DNA of 11,883 nucleotides from Pseudomonadota bacterium (GCA_022705125.1 JAKJFB010000051.1:1-11883), one strand, 5' to 3'; counted from the first letter of the stretch, positions 1-7,321 are shown. A program made the numbers and translations. Notes: a model not told the origin generated them from the sequence alone.

Positions 1-725
1 GCATCGGCGGCCACCGGGCCGGGATCGGTGCGGCTCTGGCGCGCGAAGCTGAGGCTCACCGCGGTGGAAGACACCAGCCCGCCGGCGAAGCCGGTGAGCA
101 CGGTACCGTGCGCCTCGCCCAGCAACCTGACCGCGACATACCCGACCAGCGACAGGCCCGAGATCAGGATCACCAGCAGCCACAGCGTGTAGGGATTCAG
201 CGCCCCCCAGGGATCCACCGCGTGGTTGGGCAGCAGCGGCAACACGATGAAGCTCGCGATCAGCAGCTTCAGCACCGCGTAGATATCGTCCAGGCCCACG
301 CGCGCCACCATGCCGTGCAGCGGCTGCTTGAAGGCGAGCACCGCCGAGGTCACGATGCCGAGCGCCACCGCGAGCTCGGGGTAGCCGTACATGACCACGC
401 CGCCGAGCAGGAACACCGCGATCGCCGCGAATTCGCTCGAGAGGCCCAGCTTGTCGGGCTGCGCGCGACTCTCCAGCACATACCCGGTCACCACCGCCAG
501 CGCGACCGCGCCCAGGGTGATCGCGAAGACCAGCGGACCGCCCACGTGCAGCGCAATCCACGCCGACACCGAACCGAGCAGCGCCAGCAGGATGAAGGTG
601 CGCAGTCCGGCGATCGAGCGGTGACCGCTCGCGCTCTGACTCTTCTCGCGCTCCACGCCGACGAGGGCCCCGATCAGCAGGGCCACCAGGAAACGCTGCG
701 CGACGCCGGTGTCGATCTCGATCAT
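1..725 (-). CDS. MgtC/SapB-DUF4010 family membrane protein (partial, C-terminus outside window)
   Basis: Reading leftward from the ATG at 725-723, an open frame of 241 codons runs off the left edge. The protein is strongly hydrophobic. Near the N-terminus (residues 16-27) is the MgtC-type signature LIGALVGVERE. After it come hydrophobic segments at about 41-59, 65-84, 98-131, 150-166 and 180-202. The stretch around 209-227 (LTGFAGGLVSSTAVSLSFA) is characteristic of DUF4010. Proteins of this MgtC-plus-DUF4010 type are usually around 400 residues, so roughly the last 40% is missing here. They are multispanning inner-membrane proteins with no firmly established activity; transport or a link to divalent cation stress is only inferred from the MgtC relationship. 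The start is supported by GGGGA about 7 bases upstream. The gene is divergent from the acyltransferase at 914 and has its own -10-like hexamer. The family call is solid; the function is unknown. Confidence 0.85.
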   Translation of the reverse strand, partial: MIEIDTGVAQRFLVALLIGALVGVEREKSQSASGHRSIAGLRTFILLALLGSVSAWIALHVGGPLVFAITLGAVALAVVTGYVLESRAQPDKLGLSSEFAAIAVFLLGGVVMYGYPELAVALGIVTSAVLAFKQPLHGMVARVGLDDIYAVLKLLIASFIVLPLLPNHAVDPWGALNPYTLWLLVILISGLSLVGYVAVRLLGEAHGTVLTGFAGGLVSSTAVSLSFARQSRTDPGPVAAD

Positions 726-754
726 GCGGGTTCCCCGATGCAGGCGTCGTGCGC

Positions 755-760
755 AGTATA
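755..760 (-). promoter_or_regulatory. Candidate -10 element for the MgtC/DUF4010 gene
   Basis: The minus strand reads TATACT here, five of six bases of the sigma-70 -10 consensus, 29 bases before the ATG at 725. It sits inside a 12-base block (GCTATACTGCGC, 751-762) that is repeated exactly upstream of the HDOD gene at 5444-5455. No convincing -35 hexamer is visible at 16-18 bases, so this is a candidate only. Confidence 0.4.
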
Positions 761-913
761 GCGAGCCTGCCGGCACCACGCCGAGCAGCGCGGAATCGGT
801 AAAAAGTTCCGCTTTCGCGCCGTCAGTTATGCCGTGCCCCTCCCGGCGCGCTGCGATAGACTTCGGCCATGCTCACTGCTCCGCGCGTAACTCGTCAGGG
901 CTGACCGATTCGC

Positions 914-1936
914 ATGGCACGCTTCATCCTCGGACATCGACTGCGCGCGCTCGGCGAACGCCACGGCGCCATCGAGGCCGTGCTCTACCGCCTCGATCGC
1001 GCCTTTTTCGGCACGCTGCTGTGGCTGATCCGCCGCCTGCCGGTGGATGCCGCCTCGCGCCTCGGCGCGCGCATCGGCGCGGCGCTCGGGCCGCGCTTTC
1101 GCAAGGGGCGCGCGCTCGATGACAACCTGCGTCTCGCCTTTCCCGACAAGTCCGAGGACGAGCGCAAGCGCATCGCGCGTCAGGCCTGGGGCAACGCCGG
1201 CGCGGTGTTCGCCGAATACGCCCACCTCGACGAAATCGCCTTCGGCGAGAACGGTGCGCGCATTGCCATCGAGGTCCTCGGCGACATCCGCACCCTGCGC
1301 GACGCCACGCAGCCCTCGGTGTTCGTCAGCGCGCACCAGGCCAACTGGGAAGTCATCGCCGCCGCGATCGCGCGCCGCAACGTGCCGCTCGCGGCAGTGT
1401 ATGCGCCGCCCACGAATCCCCTGCTCGACGAGTTGCTGAACCGCTGGCGCACGCGGATCGGCTGCGAACTGCTCGCGCGCGACGAGAGCATGCGCCCGAT
1501 GCTGCACGCGCTGCGCCAGGGCACCTCGGTCGGCATCGTGATGGACCGGCGCGTCGACAGCGGCAAGGACGTCGCGCTGTTCGGCCACCCCAAGTGCACC
1601 ACGCTGATCCCCGCGCGCCTCGCGCTGCGCTACGGTTTCGACCTGGTCCCGATCCGCGTCGAGCGCCTGCAGGGGGCGCGCTTTCGCGTGACTTTCCATC
1701 CGCCCGTCGCGGTGCCCGCGGGCGGGGACGAGATCGAGCGCGCCATCCGCATGACCGGGAGCGTGCATGCGCTGTTCGAGCAGTGGATCCGCGCGCGTCC
1801 GGGCGACTGGTTCCCGTCCAAGCGCCTGTGGCCCAAATCCGCCTACGCCGTGCGACGCGGGCGCGTGCAGAATCATGCCGCGCCGACGCCGCCCGCCGCC
1901 AATCCGTCGCCAGCAAGGGAGCTCACCGATGGCTGA
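914..1936 (+). CDS. LpxL/HtrB-family lysophospholipid acyltransferase (lipid A late acyltransferase-like)
   Basis: The 340-residue protein belongs to the LpxL/HtrB/MsbB branch of membrane-associated acyltransferases, which usually transfer an acyl chain from acyl-ACP to a lipid A precursor or a related acceptor at the inner membrane. It has the early NLRLAFP block (71-77) and the catalytic HX4E motif, H141-QANW-E146. The later motifs GIVMDRRVDSG, LFGHP and TLIPARLAL are also present, and near the C-terminus the WIRARPGDWF helix with the following KRLWP. A proline-rich tail of about 25 residues follows, longer than usual. The ATG at 914 has only a weak, distant AGGG (897-900). The gene overlaps the hydroxylase start by 8 bases, so the two are almost certainly co-transcribed. 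A paralogue with a degenerate active site lies two genes downstream. The acceptor (lipid A, ornithine lipid or another) cannot be decided, so I give no symbol. Confidence 0.85.
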   Translation: MARFILGHRLRALGERHGAIEAVLYRLDRAFFGTLLWLIRRLPVDAASRLGARIGAALGPRFRKGRALDDNLRLAFPDKSEDERKRIARQAWGNAGAVFAEYAHLDEIAFGENGARIAIEVLGDIRTLRDATQPSVFVSAHQANWEVIAAAIARRNVPLAAVYAPPTNPLLDELLNRWRTRIGCELLARDESMRPMLHALRQGTSVGIVMDRRVDSGKDVALFGHPKCTTLIPARLALRYGFDLVPIRVERLQGARFRVTFHPPVAVPAGGDEIERAIRMTGSVHALFEQWIRARPGDWFPSKRLWPKSAYAVRRGRVQNHAAPTPPAANPSPARELTDG

Positions 1937-2567
1937 CAACACCCGCACCCTGCAGCAGGAACCCTCGATCCGGCTGTTTCGCAACGACTTCCTCGAGGCA
2001 CTGACGCACGTGCACCCGATCGTGCCGCTGCTGTTCTGGAGCCCGGTCGTGGCCTGGCTGCTGTGGCGCAGCGTCTTCGTGCACGAACTGCCCACCGCGG
2101 GCCTGCTCGGCGTCGCGCTCGCGGGCCTCATCGTGTGGACGCTGAGCGAGTACCTGCTGCACCGCTTCGTGTTCCACTACCCGGCCACCGGCCGCGTCGG
2201 CAAGTACCTGGTCTTCATGTTCCACGGCGTGCACCACGACGCCCCGCGCGACAAGACGCGCCTGGTGATGCCGCCGGCCGGCGCGATCATCGTGATGTTC
2301 CTGCTGTGGCAGGTGTTCCGCCTGGTCGTGCCGGCGCCGTGGATCGAGCCCTTCTGCGCGTTCTTCATCGCCGGCTACCTGATCTACGACTACATCCACT
2401 ACGCCACGCACCATTTCGCGATGAAGCACCCGTGGCTGCATTACCTCAAGGTCTACCACCTGCAGCACCACTACGGCGCCGAGGGCAAGCGCTTCGGCGT
2501 CAGCTCGCCGCTGTGGGACAAGGTCTTCGGCACCTTCCCCGCCGACGGCGTGGCGCGGCGCGCCTGA
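1929..2567 (+). CDS. Fatty acid hydroxylase / sterol desaturase superfamily di-iron membrane protein
   Basis: The 212-residue integral membrane protein has the eight-histidine pattern of the fatty acid hydroxylase superfamily: H78-RFVF-H83, H99-GVHH103, H157-YATHH162 and H177-LQHH181. Hydrophobic segments lie at about 30-50, 56-76, 113-134 and 141-156. Spacing and size resemble the catalytic domain of fatty acid 2-hydroxylase (FA2H/Scs7 type) without the cytochrome b5 domain. Known members use a di-iron site and O2 to hydroxylate lipid acyl chains or sterols. The chosen ATG at 1929 has AGGGAG (1915-1920) eight bases upstream and overlaps the preceding acyltransferase stop by 8 bases. A longer reading from 1767 would lie inside the acyltransferase and is not supported. 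The position between two acyltransferase homologues suggests it hydroxylates an acyl chain carried by, or destined for, their product. That last point is inference from context. Confidence 0.88.
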   Translation: MADNTRTLQQEPSIRLFRNDFLEALTHVHPIVPLLFWSPVVAWLLWRSVFVHELPTAGLLGVALAGLIVWTLSEYLLHRFVFHYPATGRVGKYLVFMFHGVHHDAPRDKTRLVMPPAGAIIVMFLLWQVFRLVVPAPWIEPFCAFFIAGYLIYDYIHYATHHFAMKHPWLHYLKVYHLQHHYGAEGKRFGVSSPLWDKVFGTFPADGVARRA

Positions 2568-2571
2568 GCGC

Positions 2572-2589
2572 GCAAGCGGCGCAAGCGGC
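2572..2589 (+). repeat. Perfect 9-bp tandem duplication abutting a start codon
   Basis: GCAAGCGGC occurs twice head to tail (2572-2580 and 2581-2589) and ends directly before the ATG at 2590. It fills nearly all of the 22-base gap between the hydroxylase stop and the fusion gene and leaves no recognisable Shine-Dalgarno sequence. Translation of the downstream gene probably depends on coupling to the hydroxylase gene. Confidence 0.8.
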
Positions 2590-4029
2590 ATGGCCGAGCA
2601 CCTGCTGATCCCGAAGCGGCTCGCGCGTGCGCTGCCCGGCCTCAAGCGCGCCGCGTGGTGGCTGGAAGCCGCCTTCATCCGCGGGGTGATCGGGCTGTTG
2701 CGCGCCCTGTCGCCCGAGCGCGCCACCGCGCTCGCGATGGGCGTGACCCGCGTGCTGGGCCCGCTGCTGCCGATGTGGGACAAGGTGGCACGCAATCTCG
2801 CGATCGCCTTCCCCGCGCTCCCGGCTGGCGAGCGCGCGCGGCTGCGCCGGCGCATCTTCGCGCACCTCGGCGCCGCGATCGCCGAACTGGTGCAGAGCGA
2901 GCGCATCTGGGCCGAGCGCGAGCGGCGCCTCGAGTTCCGCGCCGACCCCTCGATCCGGGGCCTGCAGGAAGGCGGACGGCCGATGGTGCTGGTCACCGCG
3001 CACGTGGGTGCCTGGCAACTCTCCAACCTGGTCGGCGCGCACTTCGGACTGCCCATCACCTCGCTCTACGCGAGCGAGAGCAACCCGCTGATCGCCGCGC
3101 AGGTGCTGCAGCTGCGCGAGCGGCTCAAGGTGCGCTGGATACCCAGTACGGGCGGCATCCGCAGCCTGATCACGGAGCTGCGCGCCGGGCACTCGGTGGG
3201 CCTCGCCTGCGACACGCGCCTCGACCAGGGCGAGGCGGTGCCGTACTTCGGCCATGCCGCGATGACCAACACGGTGCCCGCGCGGCTCGCGCTGAAGCAG
3301 GACTGCGAACTGGTGCCGGTGCGCGTGGAGCGCCTGGGCGGCGCGCGCTACCGCGTGACGATGGGCGCGCCGATCCGACCGCGCGATACCGGCGCGGCGC
3401 AGGCCGCGCCCGCCGAACCGATGCCCCCTGCCGAGCCCGCTGCGCCACCGCTGCCCGCGCTGGCGCAGAGCGACGTCGAGGTGCGCACCACCCTGGCCGA
3501 CATCGTTCCCGCGGCGGCACATCCCAGCCTCGCACCGGACAACCTGCTGGCGCGTGCCGCGGCGCTCGCCAACGGCTTCGCCCGCGGCCGCCTGGTGCGC
3601 GACAAGCTGCCGTTGCCCGCCGTGCCGGGCAAGCTGATCGTGGTGGAACGCGGGGAGCGGATATTCCTGGATACCGCGAATCACGCGCGCTACGACGCCG
3701 TGGTCGCGGCCTTCGCGGAACTGGACACCGCGGCTCTGGCGCGCTGGTACCTGCGCTACGAACCACTGCTGCAGCAGGCGTACGAGGAACTCGGCAACGG
3801 CGAGGAGCGCGTGCGCGAGGCGATCCTCGACGGCATCGAGCTGATGCTGGCCGCGCCCGCCCCCGCGGGCGAGCTGGAACTGAAGCAGCCGGCAGTGTTC
3901 TACAAGTACGCCGACCCGGCGCTGGAGGCGCTGCCGGAGTCGCAGAAGCTGCTGATCCGCATGGGGCCGCGCAATCGCGCGATCATCGTCGCGCAGCTCC
4001 AGCGGCTGCGCCAGGCGCTGGGCTCATAG
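2590..4029 (+). CDS. Truncated LpxL-like acyltransferase (HX4Q) fused to a DUF3014 domain
   Basis: The single intact frame of 479 residues has two parts. Residues 1 to about 263 are an LpxL/HtrB-type acyltransferase domain, paralogous to the protein at 914: NLAIAFP, SNPLI, GLACDTRLDQG, YFGHA, TVPARLAL and VPVRVERLGGARYRV all align. The catalytic acid is lost, giving H138-VGAW-Q143, and the domain stops about 50 residues early, without the WIRxxPxxW helix. A Pro/Ala linker follows (264-293). Residues 294-479 match DUF3014: SDxxVR, PDNLLxRxxALANGFARG, VPGKLIV, NHARYD, YEPLLQQAYEELG, KQPAVFYKYADPALEAL and QKLLIRMGP. Ordinary DUF3014 proteins have an N-terminal membrane anchor and a Pro-rich linker, so here the acyltransferase portion replaces the anchor. 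DUF3014 has no known function. The active-site change suggests a lipid-binding or regulatory role rather than normal catalysis (inference). The gene is co-directional with the two before it, and its stop interlocks with that of the minus-strand kinase gene. Confidence 0.82.
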   Translation: MAEHLLIPKRLARALPGLKRAAWWLEAAFIRGVIGLLRALSPERATALAMGVTRVLGPLLPMWDKVARNLAIAFPALPAGERARLRRRIFAHLGAAIAELVQSERIWAERERRLEFRADPSIRGLQEGGRPMVLVTAHVGAWQLSNLVGAHFGLPITSLYASESNPLIAAQVLQLRERLKVRWIPSTGGIRSLITELRAGHSVGLACDTRLDQGEAVPYFGHAAMTNTVPARLALKQDCELVPVRVERLGGARYRVTMGAPIRPRDTGAAQAAPAEPMPPAEPAAPPLPALAQSDVEVRTTLADIVPAAAHPSLAPDNLLARAAALANGFARGRLVRDKLPLPAVPGKLIVVERGERIFLDTANHARYDAVVAAFAELDTAALARWYLRYEPLLQQAYEELGNGEERVREAILDGIELMLAAPAPAGELELKQPAVFYKYADPALEALPESQKLLIRMGPRNRAIIVAQLQRLRQALGS

Positions 4030-5400
4030 GTACTTCTCGAGGATGTCGGCGCCGTTGAACTCGGCCCCCAGCACCGCGATGAAGGTGTAGACCCCGATCA
4101 GCTTGCGGTTGAGGAACACGAACTCGCGTGGCGGCACGCGGAAATAGGTGCTGAAGGCCGCCTTCGCGGCGCGCGAGGCGATGCGCGAGGGCAGATCGCT
4201 GTCGCGCCAGCGGTACTGGCCCTCGCGGTTCAGCGCCTGCGCCGGCACGTTGCCCGGGCGGCACACCAGCGGCTCGATCACGCCGGCGCAGACCTCGGCG
4301 AAGGATTGCTGCACGTGTGCGGGGAATTCCGGGCGGATGAACCTGAGCTCCAGCGCGCCCTGGCGCACTTGCTCGATGTCACCCTGGTACGCGCCGCGGA
4401 TCATCTGCTTCAGCGGATCGAGAAAACTGTCGGGGTACTGCTGCACGGCGCCGAAATCGAGCAATACCAGGCGGTCGCGCCCGCGCGCCGTCGCGGCGGG
4501 CCGCACGCGATAGTTGCCGAAGTTCGGATCGGTCTGCAGTTCCTTCCACTCGAATATCTCGCGCAGGAACAACTCGAGAAACGCGCGCCCCAGCGCGTTG
4601 CGCCGCGCCAGCGGCAGTGCCTCGGCATCGGCGCTGGTCACCGCGTAGCCCTGCTCGAAGCTGGTGGCCAGCACGTGCGCGGTTGAGAACTCCGGTATCA
4701 CCGCGGGCACCACGAAGCGCGGGTCGCGCTTCAGCCGCTCGTGGAACAGCTGCGTCTTCGCGGCCTCGAGCGTGTAATCGACCTCGCGGTGCAGCATCTC
4801 GCGCACCTCCTCGAGCCAGGAGCGGAACTCCTCGGTGGGCGCCACCATGCGTCCTAGCTCGAGCATCCGCACCACCGCGTCGATATCGGCGTCGATCGAG
4901 TCGGCCACGCCCGGATACTGCACCTTCAGGCACAGCGCGCGATCGTCCGCGAGCCGCCGCGCCAGGTGTACCTGCCCCAGCGAGGCGGCGCCTATGGGGA
5001 CCGGGTCGATGTCGAGCTCCGCCAGCCGCTGGCGCCCGAGCTCGCGCTCGAGCACGCGCCGGATCACGGGCCACTCCAGCGCGACGGTGCGATCCTCCAG
5101 CACATGCAGCGCGACCGTGACTTCATCGGGCAGGAAATGCTCGCCGTAGAGCGCCATCATCTGCCCGATCTTGACCACGCTGCCCTTGAGCTTGCCGAGT
5201 TCCTCGACGAGGTAGCGGGCCTGCGCGCCTAGCGCGGCACGACGGTGCTCGGCGCGCCGCGCCCGCGGCAGCAGCAGCGAGGAGGCGGACTGCGCCATGT
5301 AGCGCGTGCCGGCCAGCAGCCCGGTGCGCGTGAGGCTCAGGCGGCGCTCGAAGCTGCCGGTGCGGATGCGTTTCAGCGTGGTCTTGTCGCGCTCGGTCAT
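4024..5400 (-). CDS. ABC1/UbiB-family atypical kinase, Coq8/ADCK3-like
   Basis: The 458-residue protein carries the ABC1 hallmarks. These are KxGQ (K77-IGQ80), the Ala-rich nucleotide loop as GAASLGQVH (137-145), the ATP-contacting Lys in LKVQYPGV (K159), the glutamate-rich HREVDYTLEA helix (203-212), the catalytic-loop variant D290-PNFGN295, and D314-FG316. The DPNxxN form and QYPGVxxSIxxD are closer to mitochondrial Coq8/ADCK3 than to UbiB (DPHPGN). The C-terminal transmembrane pair of UbiB is absent. Family members support ubiquinone synthesis, probably as ATPases acting on membrane lipid intermediates; a ubiquinone role here is inferred. The ATG at 5400-5398 has a GGAA five bases upstream; a longer reading to 5796 would run antisense through the HDOD gene and is rejected. 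The gene is divergent from the HDOD operon and overlaps the fusion gene tail to tail by 6 bases. Confidence 0.85.
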   Translation of the reverse strand: MTERDKTTLKRIRTGSFERRLSLTRTGLLAGTRYMAQSASSLLLPRARRAEHRRAALGAQARYLVEELGKLKGSVVKIGQMMALYGEHFLPDEVTVALHVLEDRTVALEWPVIRRVLERELGRQRLAELDIDPVPIGAASLGQVHLARRLADDRALCLKVQYPGVADSIDADIDAVVRMLELGRMVAPTEEFRSWLEEVREMLHREVDYTLEAAKTQLFHERLKRDPRFVVPAVIPEFSTAHVLATSFEQGYAVTSADAEALPLARRNALGRAFLELFLREIFEWKELQTDPNFGNYRVRPAATARGRDRLVLLDFGAVQQYPDSFLDPLKQMIRGAYQGDIEQVRQGALELRFIRPEFPAHVQQSFAEVCAGVIEPLVCRPGNVPAQALNREGQYRWRDSDLPSRIASRAAKAAFSTYFRVPPREFVFLNRKLIGVYTFIAVLGAEFNGADILEKYL

Positions 5401-5445
5401 GGCCGTTCCGCCGCAGGGACTTCGTCTAATGTACCCCATCGCGGC

Positions 5446-5451
5446 TATACT
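5446..5451 (+). promoter_or_regulatory. Candidate -10 element for the HDOD-cmoA-cmoB operon
   Basis: TATACT matches five of six sigma-70 -10 bases and lies 35 bases before the HDOD start codon, inside the 86-base divergent gap with the ABC1 gene. It is embedded in GCTATACTGCGC (5444-5455), identical to the block upstream of the MgtC/DUF4010 gene. The -35 region is not recognisable. On the opposite strand a weaker TACATT (5434-5429) could serve the ABC1 gene. Confidence 0.45.
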
Positions 5452-5486
5452 GCGCCTGCCTCCCCGACCCGCCAGCCAGGGAAACG

Positions 5487-6575
5487 ATGTCCAACGACGA
5501 CCTGCTCCTCCGCGTCGCGCTGCTGCTCGCGGTGAGCCTCGCGGCGATCGCCTTCGCCTGGCGCGCGCGCCAGTACAACCGCCGCCTCGCCCCGGTGACG
5601 CGCGGCACAGGCCTCGCCAGCGCCGGCGCAGCGCCGGCACCGACGATCCCGCCCGGCGCGCCGTTTCGCGACCCCATGGCCGATGCGATGCTGCGCGAGC
5701 TGAACCGGCGCGCGTTTGGCGTCGCGCGCTTCGCCCACGCGCTGCCCGACGAGCACGAGACGATGCTCGAGACGCTGCGCCGCGCCGCGCTCGCACCCGT
5801 CGCCGAGCCGCCCGCGCTGCTCGCGCCGCTGCTCGCCGCCGGCGGGGATGATGCGGCGCTGCACGGCTTGCTCGACACGCTGCGGCGCGATCCCCCGCTC
5901 GCCGGCGCCGTGCTGGAACTCGCCGCCGACCCGGCTTTCGGCCATGCCGCCGAGTCCTTCACCGAGCTCGAACACGCGCTGGCCGCGCTCGGCGCCGCGC
6001 CGCTGCGCGCGGTGATCGCCAGCGCCCTGGTGCAGCCGGCCTTTGCGCTGCCCGCGCAACCCTTCGCCGCCTTCGGCCACGCCGCCTGGCAGCTCGGCCT
6101 GCAATCGGCGCTGGCGGCAGCCGCCTTCGCGCGCGCCGGCGCAAGCGGCGATCCGGTCGCGGCGCACGTGCTCGGGCTGGTGCACGCACTGGGCGCCGTG
6201 ACGGTGTTCCGCGCTGCGCTGACGCACTACCAGGAGGCGACGCCCGGTCTGGCGCCGCGCGCGGAAGTGTTCGCGCGCCTGGTCACGGAACGCGCCGACG
6301 CCGCGGCGCATGCGCTGGCGGTGGCCTGGAACCTGCCGGCCGGCATGCGCTCGGCGCTCGCCGAGCACAGCGCGCAGCTCGCGCCTGGCGCGATGAGCGC
6401 GCCGGGACGCGCGCTCTATGCCGGGCGGCTGTTCGGGCTGGCGGCGGTGCTGCGCGAGCACGACGCGCTGGACCATGCGGGCTTTGACGAACTGCTGGCC
6501 CGCAAGGGCCTCGACGACGCGCACCGGCAGTGGCGTCCCGCCACTCACGGCGCCGAGCTACAGGCGGCGCGATGA
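5487..6575 (+). CDS. Membrane-anchored HDOD-domain protein
   Basis: The 362-residue protein begins with a single hydrophobic helix at about 6-24, followed by the basic WRARQYNRR. This is the form of a signal anchor with the remainder in the cytoplasm. A linker rich in Ala and Pro spans about 40-62. The HDOD domain runs from about 105 to 300. It shows [19 protein letters not shown] (134-152), the [10 protein letters not shown] helix (160-169) with LRAVIASA (173-180), and [13 protein letters not shown] (229-241), where the usual HD pair has become His-Ala. HDOD domains are non-catalytic relatives of HD phosphohydrolases found in signalling proteins; the ligand here is unknown. AGGGAA (5478-5483) lies 3 bases before the ATG, so the start is well supported though tightly spaced. 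The stop overlaps the cmoA start as ATGA, making it the first gene of a coupled operon with cmoA and cmoB. Whether it influences tRNA modification is unknown. Confidence 0.8.
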   Translation: MSNDDLLLRVALLLAVSLAAIAFAWRARQYNRRLAPVTRGTGLASAGAAPAPTIPPGAPFRDPMADAMLRELNRRAFGVARFAHALPDEHETMLETLRRAALAPVAEPPALLAPLLAAGGDDAALHGLLDTLRRDPPLAGAVLELAADPAFGHAAESFTELEHALAALGAAPLRAVIASALVQPAFALPAQPFAAFGHAAWQLGLQSALAAAAFARAGASGDPVAAHVLGLVHALGAVTVFRAALTHYQEATPGLAPRAEVFARLVTERADAAAHALAVAWNLPAGMRSALAEHSAQLAPGAMSAPGRALYAGRLFGLAAVLREHDALDHAGFDELLARKGLDDAHRQWRPATHGAELQAAR

Positions 6576-7321
6576 GCACGAACCACACACCGCGCCACGG
6601 CGCGCGCGACGCGGTCTACGCCGAGGCGCGCGAGCAGATCGCCGCCTTTCGCTTCGATGCCGCGGTTGCCGAGGTCTTCGCCGACATGATCGCGCGCTCG
6701 GTGCCCGGCTACGCGCTCACGCTGCAGCTGATCGCGGTCGCGGCACGCCGGTTCGCGCAGCCCGGCAGCCGCTGCTACGACCTCGGCTGCTCGCTGGGCG
6801 CCTCCACGCTGGCGATCCGGCAGAATGCACCCGCGGGCTGCCACGTGATCGGGATCGACAACTCCGCCGACATGGTCGAGCGCTGCCGCGCGATCGTCGC
6901 CACCGACGCCTCGCCCGTGCCGGTGGAGATCCGCTGCCAGGACGTGTGCGAGACCGCACTGGGCGATGCCTCCCTGGTCACGCTGAATTTCACGCTGCAG
7001 TTCATCCCGCCCGCGGGCCGCGCCGCGCTGCTCGCGCGCATCGCCACCGGCATGCGATCCGGCGGCTGCCTGGTCCTCTCCGAGAAGCTCGCCTTCGACG
7101 ATCCCGCGGAACAGGAACTGCTGCAGACGCTGCACCACGACTTCAAGCAGTTGCAGGGCTACAGCGCGCTCGAGGTTGCGCAGAAGCGCGCCGCGATCGA
7201 GAACGTGCTGATCCCGGAGACGCTGGCGACGCACCGCCGCCGCCTGCTCGCGGCCGGCTTCAGGCGCGTCACGCTCGGGCTGCAGTGCCTGAATTTCGCC
7301 TCGCTGCTGGCCGAGAGATGA
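6572..7321 (+). CDS. cmoA: Carboxy-S-adenosyl-L-methionine synthase CmoA
   Basis: CmoA converts S-adenosylmethionine and prephenate into carboxy-SAM, the donor used by CmoB to make 5-carboxymethoxyuridine derivatives at the wobble position of tRNAs. The 249-residue product is close to the usual CmoA length and matches through its whole span. Visible blocks are [16 protein letters not shown] (32-47), the SAM-binding [11 protein letters not shown] (69-79), GIDNS (94-98), LNFTLQF (138-144), LVLSEK (167-172), [11 protein letters not shown] (188-198) and QKRAAIENV (204-212), which holds the Arg expected to contact the carboxylate. The start is placed at 6572 because its ATGA overlap with the HDOD stop is typical of coupled genes. 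A longer reading from 6530 adds residues with no family similarity. It overlaps cmoB by the same ATGA arrangement. Confidence 0.96.
   Translation: MSTNHTPRHGARDAVYAEAREQIAAFRFDAAVAEVFADMIARSVPGYALTLQLIAVAARRFAQPGSRCYDLGCSLGASTLAIRQNAPAGCHVIGIDNSADMVERCRAIVATDASPVPVEIRCQDVCETALGDASLVTLNFTLQFIPPAGRAALLARIATGMRSGGCLVLSEKLAFDDPAEQELLQTLHHDFKQLQGYSALEVAQKRAAIENVLIPETLATHRRRLLAAGFRRVTLGLQCLNFASLLAER

Noticed and set aside
827..2131. Minus-strand open frame (about 434 residues) opposite the first acyltransferase
   Set aside because: Antisense shadow of a gene with clear catalytic motifs; the composition is low complexity and it has no ribosome site or recognisable domain.
2500..3684. Minus-strand open frame (about 394 residues) opposite the fusion gene
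   Set aside because: Composition is dominated by Arg, Ala, His and Gly with no domain; the plus-strand frame has conserved motifs in both halves.
5618..5642. GC-rich direct repeat (GCGCCGGC twice) in the HDOD gene
   Set aside because: It is coding sequence for the Ala/Pro linker and reflects codon bias rather than a separate element.
5401..5796. N-terminal extension of the ABC1 kinase gene to a start at 5796
   Set aside because: The extension is Arg/Ala/Ser-rich, runs antisense through the HDOD gene and its promoter, and the family similarity begins after the Met at 5400.
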